Below, piece by piece: positions 41,584 through 50,447 of a DNA stretch of 64,000 nt. The stretch is from Deltaproteobacteria bacterium. GTDB lineage: Bacteria; Myxococcota_A; UBA9160; UBA6930. The stretch's first letter is position 1; the number at the start of each line of letters is the position of its first letter. Location of the stretch: contig JAJDAQ010000070.1 of NCBI GenBank assembly GCA_029261815.1, forward strand, positions 1-64,000, given 5' to 3'. Position numbers and translations under genes: made by a program. The notes under the pieces are model-generated. The model was not told where the DNA came from and made no database searches. It saw nothing but the letters and a program-made list of their open reading frames with translations.

Positions 41584-43161
41584 TCAGCGCGGTCCGAGTC
41601 GCGGACCGAACCAGGAAAAGAACGGCGCGACGAGATCGCGCCGCGCCGGTGGCAAGTAGGAGAAGTTGACGCCGCGGTCGGTGAATTCCCAGTACTGCGG
41701 TCGATCCTCGCCGAGGAGTTCGTCGCGAATGGCCTCGAGGCTGGCCGCGGGCTCATTCTCCATGTCGGCGAAGATCCGGCGCGCACGGGCTTCGTCGCCG
41801 CGTTCGAGAAAAAAGGTCGCCAGTTGGACCTGCGCGCGTCGTACTCCGCGCAGGCGCAGTTCGTCGTCGGGCCGGTGGGGTTCGCGGTCGACTTCGAGGA
41901 ACCGGTCGAGCAGGGCCCCCGCTTCGGGTAGATCGTTCTCGACTGCGAACTCGACGAGCTGGCCGACGTCGTAAGCCACGACTTCGAGCAGGAAGCCCTG
42001 GTTCTGCGCAAGCGCCTCCTGGCCGTACATCCGGAAGTAGTCGGCGATCGAAAGTGCGACGTCGGTGTGTTGATTCTTGAGCGCCGACTCGCATAACAAG
42101 CGATATTGCTGCAGGACGTAGTAGGCGGTTCGCAGGTCCCGAGCGTTGATGGCCGCGCGTAAGTAGCTGTTGAAGAAACGGACACAGAGTCTCAGCAGAT
42201 CGGGACGGCCGTTCGCTGCCGCGTCGCCGACCCGCAGCGTGTTGAGCGCGATCAGATTGGCGACGTTGCGCGAGCCGATCAGGCTAGCGCCGAAGAGCGT
42301 GTGGTACTGGCGGAAGACCTTGGTTTCGAACCACAGGCGTTCGCGGACGAGGTCATCGACGACGGAGCTGTCCATCGAAACGAAGTCCACGTCCTGGCGG
42401 AGGACGCCGTCCATCTGGAACCATCCCTCAGGAAGGGCTTCGCGCACGGGCTGGTAGTCGTGAAGGAGGCCGCGCAGGGCTTCGATGGCGGCCATCGAGA
42501 TCCCGAGGTCGCTGTGGGCGCCCGCACTGTGGGCAATGTCCTGGAGTTCTTCGATGGCTTCGATGACCTGGGCACGGCCGCGCTCGACATCGCCGCGCGC
42601 GCCCCGGCGAAAGGCCTGGCGCGCCTGGTCCGCGATGCGCTCGACCACACGCACCGGTGACAGGAAGCGGAAAACGAAAGCGAAGTACGGGATGAGCATC
42701 AACAGGCAGGCGGTGACGAGGGTCATCGTCAGGAGCAGTCCCGCATGTGGCAAGCGCGCGTTTGTGAGGTCCGGGCTGCCCGGCGTCGTCGAGACCCAGA
42801 CGCAGAGAATCGTCGTCAACACGAAGATGCCCATGACGATGAAGTTCACGGGCTCGCGAACGAAGAGCTGCGTGATCCGGTGCGTGTACCGGTTGGCCGC
42901 AAGCTCGACGACGATGGCCACGACCGTGATGGCAATGGCCAGGACGCCCGCGACGACTTCGGCCGCGCTCGCGACGCGTTCCATGGCGCTCGGCCCGTCG
43001 AGCCGCGCGAGCCAGTCGATCGGCCCCGGCGTCTCGCCGGGCGCAGCCTCCAGCCAAGCCGCAATCGAGAACAGCACGAGCGCGACGCCCAGGAGCCCGA
43101 AGAACGCGAGCGCCGTCGATGCGGCGTTTTTCAGCCTTCGTTGGGCGGCATCTGCCTGCAC
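41584..43161 (-). CDS. DUF2254-like membrane protein
   Basis: A 525-residue protein from GTG 43161 (GGGAG upstream). Four membrane helices fill residues 15-190, including VAGVLAIAITVVAIVVELAA followed by NRYTHRITQLFVREPVNFIV. This is the DUF2254 pattern. A long helical cytoplasmic part follows (residues 200-510) with repeats of about 35 residues resembling TPR helices (LRTAYYVLQQYRLLCESALK). Function unknown. Confidence 0.72.
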   Translation of the reverse strand: MQADAAQRRLKNAASTALAFFGLLGVALVLFSIAAWLEAAPGETPGPIDWLARLDGPSAMERVASAAEVVAGVLAIAITVVAIVVELAANRYTHRITQLFVREPVNFIVMGIFVLTTILCVWVSTTPGSPDLTNARLPHAGLLLTMTLVTACLLMLIPYFAFVFRFLSPVRVVERIADQARQAFRRGARGDVERGRAQVIEAIEELQDIAHSAGAHSDLGISMAAIEALRGLLHDYQPVREALPEGWFQMDGVLRQDVDFVSMDSSVVDDLVRERLWFETKVFRQYHTLFGASLIGSRNVANLIALNTLRVGDAAANGRPDLLRLCVRFFNSYLRAAINARDLRTAYYVLQQYRLLCESALKNQHTDVALSIADYFRMYGQEALAQNQGFLLEVVAYDVGQLVEFAVENDLPEAGALLDRFLEVDREPHRPDDELRLRGVRRAQVQLATFFLERGDEARARRIFADMENEPAASLEAIRDELLGEDRPQYWEFTDRGVNFSYLPPARRDLVAPFFSWFGPRLGPR

Positions 43162-43208
43162 GCGTCGTCTCCCTGGCGCGAGCGACGACTGCCGACCGCG
43201 GTCCGAGG

Positions 43209-44252
43209 CTAGCGCGACGGGTCGAGCAGCACCTTGAGGATGCCGTTCTCTCGCGCGTCGAAGGCGCGGTAGGCCTCGGCGCCTTCGCTCAGGCCCATGT
43301 GGTGCGTGAAGACCACCTCCGGATGGAGCTTGCCGGCCGCAACCAGCGGCACCAGCGATGACCACAGCTCCGGAACCGGAACCAGCCCGGTGCGGAACGT
43401 CAGGTCCTTCATGAAGGCGGCACCCATCGGGAAGGCAAGGGCTTCCTGGGTGTTCACGCCGATGACCGAGACGGTGCCATTCGCACGAGCGAGGAGAATG
43501 GCTTGCTGGATCGTGGCTTCGAGGCCGACGGCCTCGATCACGCACTCGGCGCCGAGCCCGTTCGTGGCTTCTGCGATCACTTCCGCGGCCCGGTCCGCAT
43601 GAACCGGGATGGCGCCGAGCTTCTCCACCATCGCGAGTCGTTCGGGAACGCGATCGACCTGGAAGATGCGGGCCGGGCCGAACAGCTGGGCCGAGAGCAG
43701 CGCCTGGATCCCCACTGGCCCCGCGCCGATGATCACGACCGTGTTGCCGGGTTGGATGTCGGCCATGCGGGCGCCGAAGAACCCGGTGGGCAGGATGTCG
43801 GTCAGCAGCACGGCCTGTTCGGTCGTCACGCCATCGGGAATCTTCAGCAGGGCGTGGTCGGCGACCGGGATCGCGGCGGCTTCGGCCTGGCCGCCGTCGA
43901 GGTGCTCGGTGGTGCCGAAGACCTGGGTCGCCTTGTTCGTGCAACCGACCACGGCACCGCGAGCGCAGAATGCGCAGTCGCCGCAGCCGATCACGCCGGA
44001 GACCAGGACCTTGTCGCCGACCTTCACGCGCCCGACCGCGCTTCCGGTTTCGACGACCTCGCCCACGAATTCATGCCCGAGGGTGAAACCGTCGGCGCCG
44101 CCCAGAAAATCCGCGTGGTAGAGGTGGAGGTCGGAGCCGCAGATGGCGGTCGCCTCGATCTTGACCACGGCGCCACGGGCGTCGGGCGGTGTCGGGTCCG
44201 GCAGGGTCTCGACGCGCACGTCGCGTTCCCCGTGGTAGACGATTCCCTTCAT
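43209..44252 (-). CDS. Zinc-dependent alcohol dehydrogenase
   Basis: A 347-residue medium-chain dehydrogenase: catalytic zinc ligands in ICGSDLHLYHAD and GHEFVGE, a structural-zinc cysteine cluster GCGDCAFCARGAVVGC, and the Rossmann motif VIIGAGPVGIQALL. Such enzymes oxidise alcohols, or glutathione-bound formaldehyde in some relatives. GAGGGAGAG stands before ATG 44252. It is divergent from the MFS gene. The substrate is not determined. Confidence 0.88.
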   Translation of the reverse strand: MKGIVYHGERDVRVETLPDPTPPDARGAVVKIEATAICGSDLHLYHADFLGGADGFTLGHEFVGEVVETGSAVGRVKVGDKVLVSGVIGCGDCAFCARGAVVGCTNKATQVFGTTEHLDGGQAEAAAIPVADHALLKIPDGVTTEQAVLLTDILPTGFFGARMADIQPGNTVVIIGAGPVGIQALLSAQLFGPARIFQVDRVPERLAMVEKLGAIPVHADRAAEVIAEATNGLGAECVIEAVGLEATIQQAILLARANGTVSVIGVNTQEALAFPMGAAFMKDLTFRTGLVPVPELWSSLVPLVAAGKLHPEVVFTHHMGLSEGAEAYRAFDARENGILKVLLDPSR

Positions 44253-44337
44253 CGTGCTCTCCCTCTCGAATGGCAGGCGCGATCGTAGCGCGGACATGGG
44301 GGCCGGAATGCGCGCCCTCCCGCTAGAATGCGATGCG

Positions 44338-45555
44338 GTGACCGAATTGCGGAGCACACACTACGAAAGCTGGCGCGTCGCCGCGCTCAGCGGCCTTGCG
44401 CTGCTGATGCTGGTTCCCGTGACGCTCCCGGTGCCCGTGCTCCGCGAGCTGGTCACCGAGCGCTTCGGCGTCTCAGCGTTCTGGGCCTCCAGTTTCATGT
44501 CCGTGAACATGCTGGGCGCCTTCCTTGCGGCCCCACTTGCGGGGGCGGCGGCAGACAGGTTCGGTCAGCGGCCGCGCTGGATCGCGGGCGCACTGGCGGT
44601 CGACGCGTTGTGCTTCCTCGGGCTGACCCTCGATCTCCCGTTCGCGGCGTTCATGGCCATCCGTTTCTTCGAGGGCTGCGCGCATATCTTTGCGCTGTCG
44701 CTCTTGATGGGGCTCGCGGCGACGGCATTTCCGGCCGACCGCCGGAGTATTCCGATGGGGGCGGTAGGGGCAGGCCTCCTGCTCGGAGTCGCGATCGGCG
44801 CGCCCATCGGCGGCATCCTCGGTGCAGACGACCCGGTCCGGCCGCTCTACATCGGTGCCCTGGTGGTCGCCGTGGCGGCAGTCCTGGCGGTCGTGCTCTT
44901 GCGCGAGACTGGCGAAGGTTCCGAGGCGCGCCCCGGTTTCGTCGAGATCCGCAGAATGCTGACCGAGAACCGGCTGCTCTGGGTCCCCTTGCTATTCGCC
45001 TTCGCGGACCGGTTCACGGTGGGCTTTTTCACCTCGACGTTCTCGCTGTTCCTGCGCGAGGTCCATCTGCTCGAACCCGCACGCATCGGGATCCTGATCT
45101 CGATCTTCATGGTGCCGTTCGCCTTGTTGTCATTTCCCCTGGGCTGGATCTCGCAGCGAAGTTCCCGCGCGCTCCTGCTGTGTGGCGGCAGCCTGCTCTA
45201 CGGCGGGCTGGTCGCGAGCATCGGATTCTGGCCCGGAGATGCGCTGCTCGTTCCGATGCTGGCCACGGGCACGGCGGCCGCCGTCATGTTCGTCCCCTCG
45301 ATGTTGATGACGACGGAAATGACGCCTGAAGCGGTCCGAACGACATCCATGGGCGCATTCAACGCGGCCGGAAGCCTGGGCTTCATCGCGGGGCCGTTGA
45401 CCGGCGGCCTTGTCAGTCAAGTCGTCGCGGGTCAGACCGGCGACTGGCTCACGGGCTATCAGGCCGCGTTCCTGGTGGCCGGAGCCGCCGAAATCGCGCT
45501 CGCTTTGGTGGCGTTCCCGGTCCTCTGGAAGTTCGAGCGGAGGCACGCCGCATAG
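44338..45555 (+). CDS. MFS transporter
   Basis: A 405-residue permease with about 12 helices and the classical MFS motif A in loop 2-3 (GAAADRFGQRPRW). The frame is open from 44254, but VTELRSTHYESWRVAALSG from GTG 44338 gives a normal short N-terminus; no clear ribosome site decides the start. The branch looks like drug or metabolite exporters. Divergent from the alcohol dehydrogenase gene; substrate unknown. Confidence 0.78.
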   Translation: MTELRSTHYESWRVAALSGLALLMLVPVTLPVPVLRELVTERFGVSAFWASSFMSVNMLGAFLAAPLAGAAADRFGQRPRWIAGALAVDALCFLGLTLDLPFAAFMAIRFFEGCAHIFALSLLMGLAATAFPADRRSIPMGAVGAGLLLGVAIGAPIGGILGADDPVRPLYIGALVVAVAAVLAVVLLRETGEGSEARPGFVEIRRMLTENRLLWVPLLFAFADRFTVGFFTSTFSLFLREVHLLEPARIGILISIFMVPFALLSFPLGWISQRSSRALLLCGGSLLYGGLVASIGFWPGDALLVPMLATGTAAAVMFVPSMLMTTEMTPEAVRTTSMGAFNAAGSLGFIAGPLTGGLVSQVVAGQTGDWLTGYQAAFLVAGAAEIALALVAFPVLWKFERRHAA

Positions 45556-45609
45556 GCGCCGCTTCGGTTACCCTCCCGCGCCAAACGAACGACCCGGAAG
45601 CCCACGCTC

Positions 45610-47100
45610 ATGTCCCAGCTGCACAGTCTCGATCCCCGCACCCCCGTCCTCGTTGGCGTCGGGCAGGTCACGCAACGCGTCGACCAGCTCGAGGATGCGC
45701 GCGAGCCGCTCGAGTTGATGGCGCTCGCCATGGAACGAGCGGCGGAAGACGCCGGTTCGCCCGAATTGCTCTCTCGCGCCGATTCGGTTCGCGTCCCGCA
45801 GGGTCTGTGGAAGTACCAGAACCCGGCGCGTGCGTTGGGCGAACGCTTTGGTGCGAGCGGGTTCGAGACCGTCTCCGCCGCGATCGCGGGCACGTCGATC
45901 CAGAGCATGCTGAACGACGCCGCACTCCAGATCCTGGGCGGTGCGCACGACGTCGTGGTCATCGTGGGCGCGGAAGCCGAGCATTCGAAGCGCCGCGCCA
46001 AGCGGGGCGGCACCGTCTTTGAACACTCTACGGTGTCGGGCGGTGAGCCAGACCGCGTCTTCGGCGCGACCGCGCACGGCGACTGGAGCCAGAACCCCGA
46101 CGTGAAGGCCGGGATCACGAGCCCGGCACGGACCTTCGCGCTCTTCGAGAGTGCGATCCGGCACCACCGCGGGGAAAGCGTCGAGGAGCATCGAATCCGG
46201 ATCTCCGAGCTCTGGGCGTCGCTGGCTGCGATCGCCGCGAAGCATCCGGGTGCGTGGAATCGGCAGGGCCTCGACGCGGAGACGATTGCGAGCCCGACGG
46301 GGCAGAACCGATGGATCTCCTCGCCCTACACGAAGTTCCATGTCTCGAACATGGTGGTGGACCAGGGTGCGGCCTTGATCCTGACCTCGGTGGAGACTGC
46401 GCGCGCGCTCGGAATCGCAGAGGACCGCTTCGTCTATCCGCTCGCTGGCACGGACGCCGTCGTCGTTCGAAACGTGTCGGAGCGCGAGCACCTGTACGAA
46501 GAGCCGGCGATTCGGATCGCGGGCCAGCGCGTCTACGAACTCGCTGGTGTTTCGCCGGATGAACTCGGCCCCGTCGACCTGTACAGCTGTTTTCCGGCCG
46601 CCGTCCAGTTGGGCGCGGAAGGTCTCGGTCTCTCTCTCGATCGTCCGTTGTCGGTCACCGGCGGAATGGCCTTCCACGGTGGGCCGTTCAATAGCTATGT
46701 CCTGCACTCGATCGCGACCATGACCGAGCGCTTGCGGGAGGCGCCGGGGACGAGCGGGTTGGTTTCGTCGGTGGGCGGTTTCTTCTCCAAGCACGCGTTC
46801 GGCGTCTACGCCTCGCGCCCGCCGGAGCGTCCGTTCCAGTTCGAGGATGTGGCTGGCCAGATCGCGGGCCTCCCCGGACGAGAACACGACGGCAATGTGA
46901 CGGGCGACGTCTCGATCGAGGCCTACACCGTCGCGCACGAACAGGGCCGACCGGAACGCGCCGTCGTCGCATGCCGGACAGCGAGCGGAAGCCGCACCTG
47001 GGGCTTCAGCAGCAAGCCCGACATCATGGAGCGATTCGTCGCGGAAGAACTCGTGGGCCAAGGGGCTCGCATCGACTCGGACCGCGAGCTGACGCTGTAG
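45610..47100 (+). CDS. Thiolase-like acyl-CoA acetyltransferase-type protein
   Basis: A 496-residue thiolase-fold protein (PVLVGVGQVTQRVDQ start, AIAGTSIQSMLNDAALQILG, DLYSCFPAAVQ, GGMAFHGGPFNSYVLHS, VGGFFSKHAFGVY). The position of the usual nucleophilic Cys reads GTSIQSM, with no Cys, and the C-terminal GGG-C-GxG motif is replaced by GGFFSKH. It therefore belongs to the degenerate thiolase-like group seen in sterol and fatty-acid catabolism gene sets, sometimes paired with DUF35 proteins; none is present here. It probably binds acyl-CoA, but normal thiolysis is doubtful. Confidence 0.8.
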   Translation: MSQLHSLDPRTPVLVGVGQVTQRVDQLEDAREPLELMALAMERAAEDAGSPELLSRADSVRVPQGLWKYQNPARALGERFGASGFETVSAAIAGTSIQSMLNDAALQILGGAHDVVVIVGAEAEHSKRRAKRGGTVFEHSTVSGGEPDRVFGATAHGDWSQNPDVKAGITSPARTFALFESAIRHHRGESVEEHRIRISELWASLAAIAAKHPGAWNRQGLDAETIASPTGQNRWISSPYTKFHVSNMVVDQGAALILTSVETARALGIAEDRFVYPLAGTDAVVVRNVSEREHLYEEPAIRIAGQRVYELAGVSPDELGPVDLYSCFPAAVQLGAEGLGLSLDRPLSVTGGMAFHGGPFNSYVLHSIATMTERLREAPGTSGLVSSVGGFFSKHAFGVYASRPPERPFQFEDVAGQIAGLPGREHDGNVTGDVSIEAYTVAHEQGRPERAVVACRTASGSRTWGFSSKPDIMERFVAEELVGQGARIDSDRELTL

Positions 47101-47150
47101 CCGGCGACTTCGGCTTCTAGCCGGCGACTTCGGCTCTTAGCCGGCGACTT
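47099..47150. repeat. 20-bp tandem repeat (2.6 copies) spanning two convergent stop codons
   Basis: The unit AGCCGGCGACTTCGGCTTCT occurs at 47099-47118, again with two changes at 47119-47138, and partially at 47139-47150. It covers the stop codon of the thiolase-like gene and the last codons of the convergent thioesterase gene. It looks like a local duplication of the thioesterase 3' end. Confidence 0.8.
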
Positions 47151-47598
47151 CCCGCAGTGTCGTGAGCGCGAAGGCGAGCATCCGCTCGTCGGCATCGAGG
47201 AAGCGCGATTCGATCCACACGTTGAGGCCGCGACGGTTGACTACACGGCTGTCGATCACGAAGGCTTCCTCGATCGGCTCCATGTAGTCGAGGCGCATGT
47301 TCAACGTGTTGAGCCAGCGCCGGCTGGCGTTCGGAGCCTCGCCCGCGCGTACGGTGAAGATCGCGGCCAGGTCGACGTAGGTCGAAGTGAAGCCGCCGAA
47401 CAGCACGCCGCGCGGGTTTCGGAGAGCATCCGGGAGATGGCACGCGATGCGCAGCCGCCCGGGTTCTTCGAGCAGCACGCGCCACTCGTGCGCTTCGAGG
47501 ACGTCTCCGGCCGGGTGGCCACGGCCGATCAGCCCGCCGGGCGCACGGTCGGCAAACAGGCGCTTCACATCCTCCGAAATCTCGCTCGAATCACTCAT
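47137..47598 (-). CDS. Hotdog-fold thioesterase (PaaI-like)
   Basis: A 153-residue hotdog protein with the pattern NPRGVLFGGFTSTYVDLAAI (the helix carrying the catalytic Asp in PaaI-type enzymes) and LNMRLDYMEPIEEAFVIDSR. It probably hydrolyses acyl-CoA thioesters. Its last codons are tandemly duplicated beyond the stop. It is convergent with the thiolase-like gene and divergent from the nitronate monooxygenase. Confidence 0.8.
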   Translation of the reverse strand: MSDSSEISEDVKRLFADRAPGGLIGRGHPAGDVLEAHEWRVLLEEPGRLRIACHLPDALRNPRGVLFGGFTSTYVDLAAIFTVRAGEAPNASRRWLNTLNMRLDYMEPIEEAFVIDSRVVNRRGLNVWIESRFLDADERMLAFALTTLREVAG

Positions 47599-47665
47599 GG
47601 CGGGGGACCCTAGCAGGCGCGAAACTCAGGCTCCGCGTCCCCATCCACGCGGTAAGGAGCCTTCG

Positions 47666-48790
47666 ATGCGAACCCCTATCTGTGACCAACTCGGGATCGA
47701 GTTCCCGATCTTCGCCTTCACCCACTGCCGCGACGTGGTCGCCGCCGTGTCGAATGCTGGCGGCATCGGCGTCCTCGGCGCGGTGGGTTTCACGCCTGAG
47801 CAACTCGAGATCGAATGCAAGTGGATCGACGACCACGTGGGCGACAAGCCGTATGGCGTCGACCTGGTGATTCCCCAGAAGTATGAGGGAATGGGCGAAC
47901 TCGACCCCGAGAAGCTCGAAGAGCAGCTCCGAGCGGCGATTCCGCCCCAGCACCGGGAGTTCGCGGCCAAACTGCTGGCCGACCACGGCGTTCCCGAGCT
48001 TCCGCCGGAAGAGAAGCACCACGAGCTCCTGGGCATGTCACTTGCCACGGCGACGCCGCAGCTCGATGTCGCCCTGCAACACGACAAGGTCAAGCTCATC
48101 GCGAACGCGCTTGGGACGCCGCCGCCCGAGGTCGTCGAAAAAGTGAAGGCATCCGGCCGACTCATTGGCGCTTTGTGCGGCAAGGTCCACCAGGCGGAGC
48201 AGCACCGCGACGCGGGGCTCGACTTCATCATTGCCCAGGGCACCGAAGGCGGGGGCCACACGGGCGAGGTGGGCAGCTTGGTTCTGTGGCCCCAGATCAT
48301 CAACGCCGTGGCGCCGCTTCCGGTGCTCGCGGCCGGTGGGATTGCCAACGGAAGTCAGGTCGCAGCGGCACTCGCGCTCGGCGCCGCGGGCGCCTGGACG
48401 GGATCGATCTGGCTCACGGTCGAGGAGGCGGAGTGCCCGCCGGCGCAGATGGATTCGTATCTCAACGCCACGAGCGGCGATACCGTCCGTTCTCGCTCGT
48501 ACACCGGGAAGAACTGCCGGATGCTCAAGAACGACTGGACCGAGGCCTGGGCCGCCGACGACACGCCGGATCCGCTCGGCATGCCGCTCCAGAACATGGT
48601 GACCATGAACGCGATCACGCGGACGTCTCGTTATGCATCGAGTCCGGCCGCCCAGCAGGTGGCGTTCAACCCGGTTGGACAGACGGTTGGAATGATGAAC
48701 GAGATCAAGTCGTGTCGGGAGTTGATCTACGACATGGTCGAAGGGTATGTCGAGGCGGTGGATAGGCTGGGAGCCCTGTCGCCCGAGTAG
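47666..48790 (+). CDS. Nitronate monooxygenase-family flavoprotein
   Basis: A 374-residue TIM-barrel FMN protein (FabK/2-nitropropane dioxygenase group): FPIFAFTHCRDVVAAVSNAG, the FMN-binding IIAQGTEGGGHTGEVGSLVL, VLAAGGIANGSQVAAALALG and RMLKNDWTEAWAA. It would oxidise nitronates, or act on enoyl thioesters as in related family members; its place next to acyl-CoA genes fits either. AAGGAG precedes ATG 47666. Confidence 0.85.
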   Translation: MRTPICDQLGIEFPIFAFTHCRDVVAAVSNAGGIGVLGAVGFTPEQLEIECKWIDDHVGDKPYGVDLVIPQKYEGMGELDPEKLEEQLRAAIPPQHREFAAKLLADHGVPELPPEEKHHELLGMSLATATPQLDVALQHDKVKLIANALGTPPPEVVEKVKASGRLIGALCGKVHQAEQHRDAGLDFIIAQGTEGGGHTGEVGSLVLWPQIINAVAPLPVLAAGGIANGSQVAAALALGAAGAWTGSIWLTVEEAECPPAQMDSYLNATSGDTVRSRSYTGKNCRMLKNDWTEAWAADDTPDPLGMPLQNMVTMNAITRTSRYASSPAAQQVAFNPVGQTVGMMNEIKSCRELIYDMVEGYVEAVDRLGALSPE

Positions 48791-48813
48791 CGGTTCGCCT
48801 CTTGGCGGGGAGC

Positions 48814-48978
48814 GTCGCCGGCGGGTGGGGGCGTTCGGCGAATGGCTCGCTGGCGGTTATCTCCGTTGCGGGGTGGGACGCGGTTTCGTCCTTTCGCGCT
48901 TCGCGCGAGGACGAGGTGCGTTCGGCGTTCAGCCCGAGCTGCGCTTGACTTCGCCGAACGCCCCCACCCGCCGGCGAC
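48814..48978. repeat. Perfect 29-bp inverted repeat with structured 107-base interior
   Basis: Bases 48814-48842 (GTCGCCGGCGGG...GGCGAA) are perfectly complementary to 48950-48978. The interior holds a second hairpin at about 48886-48912 (CGTCC...GGACG with a TCGCGC/GCGCGA core). It lies between two convergent genes, and may be a bidirectional terminator, a repetitive extragenic element or a small non-autonomous insertion. Confidence 0.75.
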
Positions 48979-49012
48979 TTGTGGCGGCGCGGCGGCACGA
49001 CTCGATGTGGGG

Positions 49013-49045
49013 GCTCCGATGTTGCCCTTTGGGCTCCATCGGAGC
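49013..49045. terminator. Hairpin between convergent genes, likely terminator
   Basis: GCTCCGATG (49013-49021) pairs perfectly with CATCGGAGC (49037-49045) across a 15-base loop, 24 bases past the amidohydrolase stop. There is no clear T run. It may end transcription from the minus strand together with the larger structure next to it. Confidence 0.45.
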
Positions 49046-49069
49046 TGGCTCTCGCGTTGCTTGAGCTGG

Positions 49070-50395
49070 TTAGTTGTCGGGATCGTCCTTGAAGGCGGTC
49101 GAGAAGGCGCCGGACATCTGCTGGATGATGTCGCCGATGGTGGCGTAGCCGTTCGCGAAATCCGACGGGGCCTTTCCGCCTCCGCCGGACACCGGGGTCG
49201 TGTCGACGTGTGTGGCCTTCGCGCGCAGGGCGGCGACGGTGGCTTGTTCGCGCGGGAGGTGCGCGAACGGGTCGTACCGGAAGTGGCGCATCGCGTTTTC
49301 GTGGGTGATCGCGTTGATCTCGCCGTCCGGGAGCCTCGCGATGGAGCGCCAGAGGGTCTCGGGGGAGTGAGGCCAGGTGCTGTCGGAATGCGGGTAGTCG
49401 CATTCCCAAGTCATCGATTCGACCCCGATCTTGTCGCGCGTTTCGAGGCCCACGGCGTCGTCGATGAAGCAGGTGACGATGTGTTCGCGGAAGATGTCGG
49501 ACGGCTTCTGGCCGTCGAGATGGTTCTGGGTCCAATGGTGATGGTGTTCGTGGACGTAGTCGGCGCGCTCGAGGAAGTACGGAACCCAACCAGTGCCGCC
49601 CTCGGACAAGGCGAACTTCAGGTTGGGGTAGCGCGGCAGGAATTTCGAGAAGACGAGCTCGTTCGCGACGTTGAAGAGCGTGATGTTCGTGCCCGTGATC
49701 ATGATCTCGACGGGCGCGCTCGTGTCCTGGAGGTTCATCCCGGTGCCCGAGCCGATGTGGACGCAGACGATCGTTCCGGTCTCGTTGCACGCGCGCCAGA
49801 TCGGCTCCCAGTAGGCGTCGTGGATCGACGGGTATCCGAGCCCGCTCGGTGTGTCGGGGAACGTGATCGCGTGGCAGCCCTGCTTCGCCAGCCGATGGAT
49901 CTCGGCGGCGGTGGCCTCAGGATTCCAAAGCATCGGAATTGCGAGCGGAATGAATCGTCCAGGGTGGCGACCGCACCAGCCTTCGAGGTGCCAGTCGTTG
50001 TAGGCACGCGACATGGCTTCGCCGAGCGCGCGGTCCTCGCATTTGTGGAAGAGTTCACCCACGAATCCGCACATGCTTGCGAAGCACAGCGAGCCGAGGA
50101 CGCCGTTCGCGTTCATGTCGTCTACACGGGCATCGACATCCCAACATCCCTTGCGCATCTGCGCGAGCGATGTCGGCTCCATGCCGTACTCGTCGGGGGG
50201 GCGGCCGACGACGGCGTTCAGGCCGACATTCGGAACCTGGTTCCCCTCGAACAGCCACATGTGCGAGCCGTCGGTCTTTTCCAGGAGGCGCGGTGCGCGG
50301 TCCTTGTAGCGTGCCGGCGCGAAAGCCTCGAACAGATCCGGCGGCTCGCAGACATGGTCGTCCACGGAAACCAGGACCATGTCTTCCATTCGCAT
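49070..50395 (-). CDS. Amidohydrolase family 2 protein
   Basis: A 441-residue metal-dependent hydrolase of the amidohydrolase-2 (decarboxylase-like) family: SVDDHVCEPPDLF at the start supplies the first metal ligands, with VCVHIGSGTG, LKFALSEGGTGWV and the C-terminal ECDYPHSDSTWP. Family members decarboxylate or hydrolyse aromatic and amide substrates. ATG 50395 has GGAGG 7 bases upstream; the second Met at 50389 is less well placed. It may be co-transcribed with the peptidase gene 52 bases upstream. Confidence 0.86.
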   Translation of the reverse strand: MRMEDMVLVSVDDHVCEPPDLFEAFAPARYKDRAPRLLEKTDGSHMWLFEGNQVPNVGLNAVVGRPPDEYGMEPTSLAQMRKGCWDVDARVDDMNANGVLGSLCFASMCGFVGELFHKCEDRALGEAMSRAYNDWHLEGWCGRHPGRFIPLAIPMLWNPEATAAEIHRLAKQGCHAITFPDTPSGLGYPSIHDAYWEPIWRACNETGTIVCVHIGSGTGMNLQDTSAPVEIMITGTNITLFNVANELVFSKFLPRYPNLKFALSEGGTGWVPYFLERADYVHEHHHHWTQNHLDGQKPSDIFREHIVTCFIDDAVGLETRDKIGVESMTWECDYPHSDSTWPHSPETLWRSIARLPDGEINAITHENAMRHFRYDPFAHLPREQATVAALRAKATHVDTTPVSGGGGKAPSDFANGYATIGDIIQQMSGAFSTAFKDDPDN

Positions 50396-50447
50396 CCGGG
50401 AGCCTCCAGCAGCGCTTTCGGCAGTATTTGACGGATCGTCAACTCCG

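Noticed and set aside
41553-42185. Upstream extension of the PQQ dehydrogenase frame
   Set aside because: It runs over the DUF2254-like gene in another frame; the signal peptide and ribosome site support TTG 41552.
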